Part shown: piece by piece, positions 22,877-34,950 of the stretch | How positions within the stretch are numbered: position 1 is the first letter of the stretch | Layout: each line of letters opens with the position of its first letter | Assembly: GCA_022592435.1 (NCBI GenBank) | Contig: JABYQS010000176.1 | Location: 1-64,000 of the forward strand | Direction: 5' to 3' | Source: Cerioporus squamosus | Taxonomy: Eukaryota > Basidiomycota > Agaricomycetes > Polyporales > Polyporaceae | Length of the DNA stretch: 64,000 bases | Program-made: the position numbers and the translations under genes | The notes under the pieces: generated by a model | The model's input: the letters and a program-made list of their open reading frames with translations, nothing else | Databases searched by the model: none | What the model was told of the DNA's origin: nothing

Positions 22877-25704
22877 ATGGGCAACAACCCGAGCCGCGCA
22901 AACGGCGGCGGCATCACCTCGCGCTCGCGCAGCTACTCGCAGGACCGAGGGTACGCCAACGCAAAGCGGGCCTACACGACGCGCGGGAAGAGGAGCAAGT
23001 ACGGTCAGGAGTACCTCGACGAGGAGGAGGAGGCCCGGGACGCCGACGAGTATGGGCGGCACCCGTATGGCGCGTTCCCCGGCCAGATGCCCCATATGCC
23101 CCAGATGCCCCAGATGCCCCAGATGTCCCAGATGTCCCAGACGCCACAGATGCCACAGATGGCGTACCAGAACTATGTTAACACGAGTGAGTACGTCGCA
23201 TTCATGACGCTCCCGTCCCCGGTCTCTTGACCTCTCTCTGCTCCACCATGCCTCCGCGCGCCCGTCGCCAGCTCCCCAGTACATGTCCGGAAACCAGCAT
23301 CTTGCTTTCCCCCAGCCGCAGATGCAGCAGGGTCTCAACCCCGTCGTCCCTGGTTAGTCGTTTCTTCGGATCTTCTACTTCTCTTGTCATGTTCGCCGTT
23401 CGGATCCCTGTCATCTCGTATCCCTCTATTCCTCCCCATACGCTCTTTCGATTGCTATCGCGAGTGTTGCGGGTCTCAAGGGGTTAGGTGGAAGGAAGAG
23501 CTACTGGATGTAGTCGGGCAACGTGCTGCTATCTTTCACGGTGTTCCAGCTCACCTCTGTTCCTGTGTGCAGCTACTTACTGCCAACACTTTTACTTCGT
23601 CACAAAGACATCCTAACTCGATATGTTACAGCGAAGCGCCGCTCTAACGCACCGCGACGCATATTGACGAGAACGATGCGCTGAGCTACGTCGTATCCTC
23701 GTTGAGATCAGACGTGGCCACCTCGCGCAGCAGGGTGCTTAGCGTCGCCTGAGTCGAGGCGGTCTCGAGCATAAGGGACTCAAGCACGTAATCGCTGTCC
23801 CTCTGTACAGGCATTCCCTTCTGTGTCTATGTCTCGTACTGCAACGACCAAACTCACCTCCTCTCCCTAGGCATGAACGGTGCCGTGCCATCTGCAGGCA
23901 ACTTCTTCCCGAATCCACCGATGAACATGCCCGAGCCGGCTTTCGATCCGGAGGCCCCGGTCGTCCCGCCCATCCCGACCTCGCGCCGCGGACGGATGGG
24001 CACCCCGTACGTCGTGCCCCGACCGTACGACTCCCCGTCGTCGGACGACGACATCACCGACAGCCTCGACGCCGAGGCACGCGAGCGGCTGCAGCCCCGG
24101 CTCGCCCCAGGGCAGTATGGTCCGTACGACCCCATACGCAACCGAAATCGCACGCCCGCACCTGCCCTGCGGCAACGCGACCGCCACGGTCACCGTAGGG
24201 CAGAATCTTCTCCTGCATATCACCACCGCGAGCAGTCGTCGCCGTTCGACGACGATATGGACGAACCGCCCGTGATCCCTCCGCACCCCGCTGGCGGGCA
24301 GTTCCAACAGCAGCAAGGTTTCGTACCACAGGAGTTCGGTATGGGCCAGGGGATGGGTGCGGACATGAACATGCACCAATACCAGCAACAGGAACAGCAA
24401 CAACGCCATCACCATCACCACCACCAGCGAGAGCCGGAGACCATCCGCCCGCGCCCGTTCGAGCCCATCCAGCGGAGCCATAACCCGCTCCCTCCGCCCC
24501 CGCGCGACATCTTTCAGATGTCGCCGTACGCCCGAGTCCTGCGCGAGCTCCGAAAACCGATCGACGAGAACGCGATCTTGGGCGGCGCCGCTGCCATCCA
24601 CACCGTCGGCGCGGTCAACATTGGCGGCGCACCCGGACAGCACTCCCATCATCACCACCACCAGCAAGGCACGCGTTCGAGCAAGGAGAAGAAGCGGAAG
24701 GGGCTCTTCCGCTCGCTCAGCCACCGCCTCGGCTCGCGCAGGTCCGAGGACGAGTTCGAGGCCCAGTCGCCCTCCGCACGCGGCGGGATGCCCGGGCAGA
24801 CGTTCGTCGGCGGCACGTCGACCGCCGTGTACCCGATCGTGCAGCACATGCCCGACGGGAGCACCCAGCTCATCTACAACCCGCCCGGGATGCCCGTGGC
24901 TGGGATGCCCGTGCCCATGGCCGGCGCCGGCGTCGTGCCTCCTCCCGGGGTCATACCAGGCTACGTCCCCGCTGCAGCCCCTGCCGCCGGAGGAGTGAAC
25001 CCCCCTCCCCCAGTCATACCCCCGGGGGCGAACGTCCCTCAAGGGTACGGGCACGGCCAGACCCCCGCGTACCCGCCAGGCCCGGCGCCCACGCCGATCC
25101 CGTCATGCAGTCTCCCGGGCCCGCGCGCATGCCGACCCCGCAGCCTGCGCCGCCTCCGCCGCCGGTGATCAAGATCGCGCGGGGGTCGGACTACGAGGGC
25201 CTGCTGCACTTCTCGCCGCACCGGGTGCACTACCAGCACAAGAGCTACCCGACGGGGATGCATTTGCTCGAGGCGATGAAGTTTCTGCCGCACCGGCCGG
25301 AGCTGGCGGAGCAGATCAGGAACTGCGGGACGCCGGAGGAGGCGGTCGCCGTCGCGTCGGGGCTGCGCGAGTATTGGAAGCGGGACTGGGAGAGCGTGGC
25401 GCTCGATATGGTGCGTGTTTGTGTCCTCCCCCTCCTTTTTCTCCGCGACGCGTTCAGAGATGGTGCTGACGGCGGGGTGCTCCTGTTCCTTCTTGCGCGG
25501 TAGATGGAGGAGGTGCTGTACCAGAAGTTCATCCAGCACCCGCAGCTCAGGGCGCTGCTCATGGGGACGCGCGATGCGGACCTTGTGTTCTCGGACCCGG
25601 ACACGACGTGGGGCGACGGCCAGATTGGCCAGGGGATGAACTGGCTCGGGCATGCGCTCATGCGCGTGCGGAGGAGGTTCCGCGACGAAGGCCTCGATTC
25701 ATGA
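22877..25704 (+). CDS. NADAR-domain protein (YbiA-like, ADP-ribose N-glycosidase fold)
   Basis: Four exons (22877-23186, 23272-23352, 23871-25410, 25504-25704). The first two thirds are low-complexity: a tandem Met-Pro-Gln array (about 23087-23161), basic NLS-like pieces (SKEKKRKGLFRSLSHR), Gln runs, two His runs and Pro-rich tracts. The C-terminal part is a NADAR domain: YEGLLHFSPHRVHYQHKSYP, LLEAMKFLPHRPELAEQIR, SGLREYWKRDWESVALDM, EEVLYQKFIQHPQLRALLM, WGDGQIGQGMNWLGHALMR. NADAR enzymes act on ADP-ribose or related N-glycosides, so a role in NAD metabolism or nucleic-acid modification is inferred. The frame must change by one base between about 25080 and 25105, just before the NADAR domain; summed exon length is one short of a multiple of three, which suggests a missing base. 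The third intron-like gap (518 nt) is unusually long and may hide another exon. Confidence 0.8.
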
Positions 25705-26431
25705 CGACGCGACGACTGCGATGAGCCTCGGGATTCGCTTCGCGCGACGCACTGAGCACACAAAACCACTGCGATACCTCCGAACCCACACCCTACATCA
25801 CTACATTTTGCGATACCTCCATCCACACCCACACTCACGCCAACGGATACACCCACGACGTCCTCACGTTCACGCCTTTCTCCCTGCGCACACGTCTAGT
25901 GCTATTAGCATACAATCCATGACTGACGCCTGCTTCCGTTTCTGCTGCATGCTCTCGCTCTTGCTGTGCTTGTCCTATTGTTGCTGTTCGCATATCGTAC
26001 GCGGAATTCTGGTGTTTGTTGTCACTTCTGCTTACCGGTCATCGTATTGTATTGTTTCAGTATGCACATGCTAAACGGATTCGAGACAATGACCTGGACC
26101 TTCTCTGGACATCGTTGGTTTCTCTGTAATGTCTCTCGAGGATCACAAGTGTGTCGACCCAAGTTATTTTCTCCTGGTGCTTCAAGATCCGAGGTCGGAC
26201 CCGCAGAGCTGGCGGACGGAGAGCATGCGATGTCATCGGCACACCGTCGCAATCTGCACTCGCTATTCAAGTTCCGCAGCTGAGCGTAGCAGAATCCCAT
26301 CGCTCCAAAACAACAAAAATACCTGGTCGTCGTATGCATACACAGAAGGTCGTACAAATTCATCTCGTAGCCCGCACCAACGGACTCTGAAGCGTCCCGA
26401 CCACCGTCAGTCCGCACCACTCACCTCGCCG
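25705..26431. other. convergent intergenic region
   Basis: No supported gene. The sequence is AT-richer with several T-runs, as expected for 3' ends of the NADAR gene and the facing transporter gene. Confidence 0.4.
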
Positions 26432-28488
26432 TCACGCAGAAGACGACTTCTCGTCGTCGAGGACCTGCACGACCTCACGGTCGCCCTCCTCCTTGATGAC
26501 GACCTTGCGCTTGCGCGCGGACGCCATCGCAGGCCACGGCTGGTTGAACACCTCGTCGAGCTCCTCGAGCGTGCGCCCGCGCGTCTCGACGCAGAACAGG
26601 AACCAGAGCACGGACGCGCAGACGTTCCAGACGACGAAGACGAAGTAGTACTTGTAGCCCCAGCGCTCGAGGCCGACCGAGTTCGCGAACGTGTTGATGA
26701 ACCCGGCGCAGTTCGATATCAGGATGTGCACTGCGAGGAGGGGACGGTGTTTGGCGTTAGCGGGTGCATCGGAGAGGCGTGAAAGAAGGAAAGGAGATGA
26801 AGGCAGGGAGAGACGCACCAGCCATGCCCTTGGAACGCATCTTCTGGCTCATCACCTCGGCGCAGTAGAGCGCCTGGAGCGGGGTATACGTGAACGCGTA
26901 GATGAGGCCGAAGAGGAAGATGAAGGTGATGGTCGCGTTGGCGCCGTTCGTGTTCGTGTTCCCCGGCTCTCCGTACTTGGACGAGAGCGCGGCGACGATG
27001 GAGAGCAGGCAGGCGAGTACGAACGAGCCGATGTACAGACGCGGGCGGCGGTTGAGCCTGTCCGTGACGAGCGCACCGGAGAACGCCCCGAACGCGGACA
27101 GGATGTTGTTCACGAAGTTGTACACGAGTTGCGTGTGCGTTGAGGTCACACCCGCGTTCTTGAAGACCGTCGGGAGAAAGTAGGTGATCAGCTGCAGATT
27201 GATATCGTCAGCGGGGGGGTCTGTCTTTCTCTCAAAGGTGAACGTACACCGTTACCGGCGAGCTGGCCGTTGATACACATGAGCGAGAGCGCGAGGAGCC
27301 GCCAGCGCGCGTTGGCGGTCTCCACAAGGGAAGAGTAGTCCCAGACGGGCTCCATCTTGCGCACCTCGATCATGTCCTGAAACTCGCGCAATTGCAGTTC
27401 GATGAGCGGGTTCGTCTGCCGTCGTTGGAGTGATACCTGACCATGACTGCCCGCGCCTCGTCAACCTTGCCGCGTGAGACGAGCCAGCGAGGCGACTCGG
27501 GGCAGAGCCAGACGCAAGACATCACAATCGCCGGGGGAACGACCTGACTCGGTCCGAACTTTAGCATGACACTCGACACACCGACTGGGACCGCGTTCGG
27601 AACCAACCTGTAGGATAAGGGGAAGACGCCATGCCCAAGTGCTGTTCATGGTCTCCGTACCGACCATTACGCCGGTAGCAGGGATCGAGCCAATGAAGAA
27701 ACAACCTAGGATGGCAAACTAGATGAGGAAATCGGCATAGATAACCAACCATGGGTGCAGTACTCACTGTTGTACATGGCTCCCAGACGACCGCGCCAGT
27801 GAGCGGGCGCCAGCTCCGTTACCCACGTCGGCGCGGCGGTGGTGCTGATAGCGATACCGAACCCGAGCGTGAAACGACCACCCAAAAACATAGCCCGATT
27901 CTGCGCGGCGGTGACGATAGCCGAGCCGAGGAGGACGATAGTCCCTCCAATGAACATCCCTGCTCGACGGCCGAAACGCTCGCTCGCCGGACCGGCGAAG
28001 AATGCACCGGCGCAGTTTCCAGCGACATAGATGAGGAAGACTGCAGGATGGCCGCACTTCACGATGAGAATGCGCCTGTGGATTGTACGGCAATGTACTC
28101 GTACTCACTGATACCAGTGCTCGCGCCGACCTCCTTGTACCCGAAGAAGTCCAGGTATTGCGGCATCGCGTTGATGCCACCCATGAGCGAACCATCGAAA
28201 CCTGCCAAGCAAAGTTGGTCAGACGACCGATAGAGAGGCGCGAACAGCATCATGTGCTCCACGTACCAGATGACACGGCGTTCAGAAGCCGACCATGCAG
28301 ATGAAGTAGAGCGAGAGGGCCCGCCTGCTGAAGGGGTCAAGTTTCGTGTTGTCGATGGCTTCCTTCAGCTTTGCATTGAAGATGGTCTCCTCGATGCGCG
28401 CACCCTCGAGCGGTGCTGGGCTCGCGACAGACTCGACGCGATCCTTGACAATGCTGTCGCGGTCATCCTGTCCCTGTGGGTCGGACAT
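26432..28488 (-). pseudogene. MFS sugar porter paralogue 1, with two one-base deletions
   Basis: A 12-helix major facilitator of the sugar-porter family (lactose-permease/hexose-transporter type). From ATG 28486-28488 to stop 26432-26434 the exons encode FDGSLMGGINAMPQYLDFFG, VFLIYVAGNCAGAFFAGPAS, ERFGRRAGMFIGG, the PESPRWLVSRGK loop signature, AGVTSTHTQLVYNFVNNILS, and the terminal VETRGRTLEELDEVFNQPWP. Compared with paralogue 2 the frame is lost twice: near 28283 (an A missing in TTC-ATG-AAC, creating a stop after MVGF) and near 27414-27421 (an A missing in GGCAAGACG). Everything else is conserved, including splice sites. It is either recently inactivated or damaged by sequence error. Neighbour: paralogue 2 about 1.5 kb upstream in transcription order. 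Confidence 0.85.
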
Positions 28489-29536
28489 GGCCGCTGGCTA
28501 GACTTGGCAGCGGAGACAGGAAACCTGAAGCCTGAGAGGGGTGAGAGGGAGGGCCCACGAAGAGACGGGTTGTCGCGCACCATTGTAGATATAGTACTCG
28601 CCTACCTATCAGGAACAAGAATGCATGAGAAGACGCAGGTGAGCTGGAGCGGCAATCGCATGGGCGGGATGGATTAGCGTATCTCTGCACTGTGGAGCCG
28701 TGTGGGACACTATCATCCTACCCGCGATATCTAGCCAAGTCGACAGACTGTCTAGATGCGCATGCCGGCATCGCCGGACCTCACTTCCGGTATGGCTTGG
28801 ACAATGAACCACTCCTGCTGCCCGTTTGGTAGCGTTGTAACTTGTAAGATAGAACACTTCACGGTACCTTTGCGACTACTCTGCCGCAGTCTTCAAACTT
28901 CAACATCATCGGGCAATATATGGGGTAGGCTGCAAGAGCTGAAACAGATTACGGGAGGACGGCATCGATATCCTTGTATCACGAGTGGCACCAGTGCGCA
29001 AGTACGGTGTGGCACAAATTGTGGCGACACCAGACGGCGCAGACGCTGTCAGAGTAGGAGGGGCCATCATGCCCATTGATTAGTGAGTTTGGTCGCCACA
29101 GATAGCTCCAGACTTTCCCCCTACTGGCGACGTTTCGTTTAGGCGAAAGTCTAGGTATGAAGGCAGCACCAATCTTTTATGGCAGCATGCACGGTAACAC
29201 CGTCACCATGGACTACTACTTGCAACCTTCGCGCCGGTCGTAGTCCCACCTCAGTTCTCGGATCTGAGACCAGACGGGTCGGATAACGAGCATGATAAGT
29301 AGAGCGAATGTCCACGTACTGGGATCCTGATAGACAGTGGGCTATCTTCGTGTGATTGTTTTAGTCCCTTGAGACTTGGACAAAAAGCACACAGCCCATA
29401 TGCATGAGTTCGTTGCAGAGGGATGAGTGAGTAAAGTTCGTTGATAGTACTAGGCTAGTGGTGCACCCGGTGGACATGCCACCAACTCCTCTTTGCTTGC
29501 TGTGAATCGATTGTGTTGTAGGTAGTACTCTATCAT
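28489..29536. other. intergenic, no supported gene
   Basis: About 1 kb between the first transporter's start and the tRNA gene. No coding motif found. Confidence 0.4.
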
Positions 29537-29610
29537 GGCCGACTAGCTCAGTTGGTTAGAGCGTGGTGCTAATAACGCCAAGGTCGTCGGTTCGATCCCG
29601 GCGTTGGCCA
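29537..29610 (+). tRNA. trnI(AAU): tRNA-Ile (anticodon AAU)
   Basis: All four arms fold. The acceptor stem is GGCCGAC with GTTGGCC plus discriminator A; the D-arm is GCTC...GAGC; the anticodon stem TGGTG/CGCCA holds the loop CTAATAA, with anticodon AAT reading AUU/AUC; the T-arm GTCGG-TTCGATC-CCGGC has the internal promoter B box. The A box is TAGCTCAGTTGG. There is no intron, and a short T-run follows about 35 bases downstream. Confidence 0.97.
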
Positions 29611-29947
29611 CCAGTCCACCCTATTGCAACAATGGATGGTCCTTTTTGCATGCTTAAGCCTCTTGTCACCGTGACTCGTCTGGCAGACAAAGTCGAAGGG
29701 AGAGTTTCTTCTCTCAGAATCTCTGGAATGTCACTGGGATCCGATGGAATCCCGCTAATTGGGAAAAGTACTATACAGCAGCACTTATGTGCTGCTTATG
29801 TAGTAAGTAGACTACGAGGCACTTGGCAGGACAGGTAGAAGTGTAAGGAGCCGTATAATTCCCGCACTAATCGATACAGTACAAAGAGTCGTGGACATCG
29901 AGCGGTCGCTTGACATACCAGGATATACCGCTGTGCCCGGGAGACTA
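29611..29947. other. intergenic, no supported gene
   Basis: The 337 bases between the tRNA and the end of transporter paralogue 2. No coding or repeat signal. Confidence 0.4.
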
Positions 29948-31968
29948 TCAAGCCTTATCGTCATCGATCACCTGCAGGAGTGGTTAGACGAGGCTAAGCT
30001 CAACGCGGCGCCAGCTCGCACAATGGAATAGGGACAACTCACCTGGACCACAGCTCCTTCCCGGCCTTCCTTCACAACGATCTTACGTTTCCGCGCCGAG
30101 GCCATCGCCGGCCAGGGTTGGTTGAACACCTCGTCGAGCTCCTCCAGCGTGCGGCCGCGCGTCTCCACGCAGAAGAGGAACCAGAGCACGGAGGCGCAGA
30201 CGTTCCAGACGACGAAGACGAAGTAGTACTTGTAGCCCCAGCGCTCGAGGCCGACCGAGTTCGCGAACGTGTTGATGAAGCCGGCAGCGTTGGCGAAAAT
30301 GACGTGGACGGCCATGCCCTTGGCACGCATCCGCTGGTTCATGACCTCGGCGCAGTAGAGCGACTGCAGAGGCGTGTAGATGAAGCTATAGGAGATGCCG
30401 AAGAGGAAGATCATTGTGATCGTCGCATGCGCCCCATTGACGTTCGTGTTGCCCGACTGTCCGAACTTCGACGAAAGTGCAGCGACGATGGCGAGGAGCA
30501 TGGCAAGGACGATGCAGCCGATGTAGAGGCGTGAGCGGCGGTTAATGCGGTCTGTGAACGCGGCTCCGGTGAAGGCTCCGGCGCATGAGAGGATGTTGTT
30601 TGCGAAGTTGTACAGGAGCTGCGTGTGCTTGTCCGCGACACCTGCATTTGCGAGGACAGTCGGCAGGAAGTAGGTGATGAGCTAGAGCGTGCGAATTCCG
30701 TACTTCAGAAAAGAGGTTCGAAGGACAGGAGAAGGGCCACTTACACCGTTACCGGCGAGCTGACCGTTGATGCACATGAGGATGAGCGCGAGCATCCGCC
30801 AGCGTGCGTTCGCGGTGTTGAAGAGCGAGCTGTAGTCCCACACGGCCTCCATCTTTCGCACCTCGATCATTTCCTTAAACTCACGCAGCTGCAACTCGAT
30901 CAGGGGGTTCGATGTCTTGCCGTCGCTGGAGTGGTACTTGATCATGGTGGCGCGTGCCTCTTCATTTCGGCCGCGCGAGATGAGCCAACGCGGGGACTCA
31001 GGGATGAACCATACGGATGAGAGGACGATCATGGGAGGTACAATCTGCGATGCAGAGCGTTGTCAAGGTGTTGTCGGGCATGGTAGCATTGGTACCAGCA
31101 TACCTGGAGCAAGAGAGGCAGACGCCATGACCAAGTACTGTTCATAGTCTGCGAGCCGACCATAACTCCAGTCGCGGGTATGGCACCCACGAAGAAGCAA
31201 CCTATCACACAGCGCGTTCGGTCAGCACTCCATACTCCGCAGCAACAACAACACAGCGGATTCACTGTTGTACGCTGCCCCGAGGCGTCCGCGCCAGTGC
31301 GCAGGAGCCAGTTCGGTGACCAGAGTCGGCGCAGCGGTCGTGCTGATAGCGATGCCAAAGCCAAGGATGAACCGACCGCCCATGAACATGGAGCGATTCT
31401 GCGATGCCGTGATGATCGCCGCGCCGACGAGGATAATGGAGCACCCGATGGCCATGCCCAAACGGCGACCGAACCGCTCGCTTGCGGGCCCGGCGACGAA
31501 CGCGCCAGCACACTGGCCGACGACGTAGATCAAGAAGACTGCGGAACAATACTCGTGAGCGTAGGACAGAGGACGGACAGAGCGGGCACGTACCGATACC
31601 AGTGCTCGCGCCGGTCTCCTTGTAACCAAAGAACTCCTGATACTGCGTCATGGCGTTGATTCCACCCATGAGTGAGCCGTCAAAGCCTGCGCATATAACC
31701 TGTGAACACATTGAGGCACAAAGGAAAGACGCAACGCACCGTTGGAGACCGCATTCATGAAACAAACGAGGCATGCGAAGTACAACGCAATTGCCCGCTT
31801 GCTGAGCGGGTCGAGGTGCGTATTCTCGATGGCCGCCTTCAACTCGGGGTTGTAAATCGTCTCTTCAATCTTCGCGCCCTCCAACCCGCCGGTCGGGCTG
31901 GCGATGCTGTCGTGCGAGTCCTTCTCATCGTCGTAGCTGTCTTCACGCACCGAGCTTGGACGCGTCAT
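29948..31968 (-). CDS. MFS sugar porter paralogue 2 (intact)
   Basis: A major facilitator sugar porter, predicted in the plasma membrane with 12 helices and cytosolic ends. The first ATG is at 31966-31968. Features in order: an acidic cytosolic N-terminus (RPSSVREDSYDDEKDS), FDGSLMGGINAMTQYQEFFG, GPASERFGRR (the GRR signature between helices 2 and 3), LGFGIAISTTAAPTLVTELA, PESPRWLISRGR, LAGNG|LITYFLP, DRINRRSRLY, VETRGRTLEELDEVF. After VVKEGREGAVVQ a last intron leads to VIDDDKA and the stop at 29948-29950. It has the same intron positions as paralogue 1, so the two arose by tandem duplication. Uptake of a mono- or disaccharide by proton symport is inferred from the family; the exact sugar is not known. 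Confidence 0.92.
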
Positions 31969-32766
31969 TCTTGCTACCACTTTGCAGCTCGTTCGATGTC
32001 AAAAGCGAGAGTTGCGAGCTGCGAGCTGCGGCCGACAAGAGAGCCGTCAGTTAAATGGAGAGTGGGGCCGAGGATTCTGCGCTTCGCGCACCTCATGTTT
32101 TATATGTTCGGGACCGCCGTAATGGCTGAATATGGCTTGGACTCGTATAAGAGACCAGCTGCTCGTCCGCCGTCGTATGCCAAGCGGAATACAGGGCGCA
32201 GGGAAGGCTGGGGAAAGTCGCCTCAGCACAGTCCCATGACCGGGATGCGGGGGTGATCATCAATTCCATGGGCACATCCTACCCCGTCTGTCCTCGAGGT
32301 TGTGTAGCTCTGGCCTCGGGTGAGAATCACCCACACCCGGAGCTTGAGGTCGGTCCAACATAGGGAGAAGGACGCAACTGGTGCAAAGCTACGGGATGAA
32401 AGTCTGAGTACTATAACTCCTTGGTCTTCGATGCTCAGTGCACCGAGCCGGCGCGGACCGGGCCTACGGCAACCGCCACAAGCCACTAACCGTACCAGCT
32501 GGTGCCACTGCCAGTGGGCCCCGGTACGCGTATCGCTCGTGGCTGCTCGTGGCTGGGTCACAGATTGGGATGGTTCATATGAGCCTGATTGTGCCTGGAG
32601 AATGCCAAGTCAGTATGAATTGAAACTTGGAGGTTGCGACGGCAAATTACCGGGGAAACCTAAGCCAGGAGTCAGGACGAGCTCGCTAGAGCTCGCTTCG
32701 GGTCTACGTGGGAGTCGTTCCCCTCTGCTCGAGCTCGCAATGTAGAAGTAGGGACGGAGGTGGAAG
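31969..32766. other. upstream region of transporter paralogue 2
   Basis: Likely promoter. A TATA-like tttatatg lies near 32098. No gene is supported up to the small ORF at 32767. Confidence 0.35.
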
Positions 32767-33198
32767 ATGGCGACATTCACCTTGGACGAGAGCTTTGAGC
32801 GAGCACTCGATAATGCGGGTGCCCTCGAGACGTCACTCAACAAGGTGGAATCAACGCGTATATGTATGGATATGTATGGAGACAACTTTGCATTCGAGAT
32901 AAATCGCCAGCTATTGCAGACACCAGTCCATCAGATACGGCTCCGTGAGGGCACAGAGGAGGTCGTCGACAGCACCGGCAGGTTTCAGGTTAAGGGCGGG
33001 GACGACGACCTCATGCTGGACCCCGGACGGTTTCTTCAGCTGAGAGTAAGAAGGGAGACGGCTTGTGCAAGAGGGAGAACGAGAGGGAACGGTATCGCGG
33101 CTGCACAGAAGAGCGCAATCGAGGGATGCGTCCTTCACAAGCGGCTTGTCCCGGTAAGCTGTAGAATGTCGTCCTTCCCGCAGCAAGAGCGTCGCTGA
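32767..33198 (+). CDS. hypothetical ORF, weak
   Basis: An ATG-started ORF of 143 codons, MATFTLDESFERALDNAGAL at its start, with a middle acidic patch (GGDDDLMLDPGR). A possible splice donor (GTAAGAAG) at about 33045 would end the more protein-like part. It has no recognised domain. Competing reverse-strand frames over the same bases are about as long, so it may be chance. Confidence 0.25.
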   Translation: MATFTLDESFERALDNAGALETSLNKVESTRICMDMYGDNFAFEINRQLLQTPVHQIRLREGTEEVVDSTGRFQVKGGDDDLMLDPGRFLQLRVRRETACARGRTRGNGIAAAQKSAIEGCVLHKRLVPVSCRMSSFPQQERR

Positions 33199-34262
33199 GG
33201 TAGCCTGGAGAGTAGTGCAGCATACGCCCGTCATCGAGATAAGGAATGCGTACAGTATTCCCCGACAACTCGTGAGAATGTAGGTGTACTATCCAGGCCG
33301 TTCAGACACGCATATATGGCCTCACGAGAAGGCTCACAGTCATGAGGATCTTCCGCGCGTATTGTCTCGTTATTTCGTCGCGCTTCTTGGGAGTTCGGAT
33401 AATCGGGGAACGTGCTCTTGAAGGAAACTAGAAAACTGACTGGACGATGCAAATGCATGTTCTCGGCGACATAAGAGACTGTATGCGGAGTCCTGGTTAG
33501 TGAAGCTTTGAAGGTGATAGATTATTCTTGCTAATGCTCACCAGGTTCTCCTCCGCCAGGTTTCTGCTCCGCAGTACGACCTGTAGACGAGGAGGATGAG
33601 TTGGAAGGCAAGGCATGCAGGCTGAGAATCACCGTGGAACGGAAGCAACCAGTGGGCGCTTCTCAGAAGGTGCATTTGGCGCGATCACGTGGGACAGCTC
33701 GCGTCAGTGGCTGAACGCGTCGCGTCATACTCAGGCTGCCAGCCATGTAAGTGCTGCCTGACTTCTCGGCTTATGTGTCGGGAGCTTGAAGTAAAAGGGT
33801 GCAAATTCCATTCAATACCAAGTCTCAGAGTGCCTCGTTCACGCTGGGCATTCGAGGGCAAGCGGCGGCCGTGCAGCACGACTCCTCTGACTCCAGTGCA
33901 CATGGTCATCAGGCTTCTGCTGATACGTTTGGGGTGTAACGTACAGTCAGTAGTCATGTCGCTGGTCTTCCATTGCTCTACAGATACCAACCAGACTCCT
34001 GCGCTGCTTCTGGCCGAGTAGACGCAATATGGCTTTACGTCAAGCCAGCGTTCATGCACACGTCGCCACCACTCATCCGACGCCAGCATGCCTCAGGTAC
34101 CGGCATTCGATACCATAGTCAGCTCCATCGCAATCCAATGTCTACCTCAAGCTCAGCACCGGCTTCAGTGAGTGCAAGTCATGATGCCAGTAGGGCCAAC
34201 GCTGACCGGCACCTCAGAGCAGCATCGCACTCGCGGATGACATCCAGTTCATACCCACTCGC
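33199..34262. other. no supported gene
   Basis: About 1 kb without recognisable coding sequence, repeats or RNA. Confidence 0.35.
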
Positions 34263-34727
34263 GTGCTCGATGACCTCATGCGGAGGAGACCACTCAGCCA
34301 TACCGTGACGGACGACCTCAGCTCCTTCACCATCGTTATCCTCCGAGCTCTCCTCAAATGCACCTGCAGTCACGGGCAAGCCGACCCGACGGAGGAGCGG
34401 CTCCTCTCCCTTCTATCGGCACAATGTCCATTCGAGCTCTGGATGAATCGCCAGCAGGTCCGCGACATACTTCAAGAGTTGGCAGAGGAGGCGGAGAACT
34501 CCGACGGGAGTGTGGATAGCCAAATCTCGACGTGCAGTCGCGATTTCGCCCCGTTCGTGCCCGCGCTCCACGAGATGCTGCAGGTGAATGACGAGCAGAG
34601 GTGGGAGATGCACCGGTTGCGCGCGGAAGGGCGGCTGGACCGGGTGAATCATAGCCTCGAGAGCACGCACCGGTACTATGAAGACTACACAAGAGCAGTG
34701 ACGAAGATACCAGAGGAGAAAGAGTAG
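34263..34727 (+). CDS. hypothetical protein
   Basis: An ORF of 154 codons, perhaps the last exon of a longer gene. It is rich in acidic and helix-forming residues (QQVRDILQELAEEAENSDGS, then HEMLQVNDEQRWEMHRLRAE) and could form a coiled coil in its C-terminal half. No family recognised. It ends about 220 bases from the convergent end of the third transporter. Confidence 0.4.
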   Translation: MLDDLMRRRPLSHTVTDDLSSFTIVILRALLKCTCSHGQADPTEERLLSLLSAQCPFELWMNRQQVRDILQELAEEAENSDGSVDSQISTCSRDFAPFVPALHEMLQVNDEQRWEMHRLRAEGRLDRVNHSLESTHRYYEDYTRAVTKIPEEKE

Positions 34728-34950
34728 ACGGACCAGGAGACGTGGTAGTCAACCATCCCACGAGAGGATGTCATTGACTTCTCCAGCTTGCGACAGGGAC
34801 ATCTAGGTGAGGACCATCCCGCTCCGGGAAACGCTTGCTCAACATAGTTGATTTAGTGTCTTCGTCGCGAATTTGCTCTGCGATTATTTGAAGGAGAACT
34901 TCTAGTAGTACATCTGCCATGAACATAGTTACGTCGTGAGATTCGTATAC

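Noticed and set aside
23087..23161. CRISPR-like short repeats
   Set aside because: It is an in-frame 9-bp codon repeat without spacers in a eukaryotic gene.
23867..25054. 395-codon reverse-strand ORF opposite the NADAR gene
   Set aside because: It is the antisense of a GC-rich, low-complexity coding exon and shows only biased Arg/Val/Gly/Leu composition; the forward frame carries the real domain.
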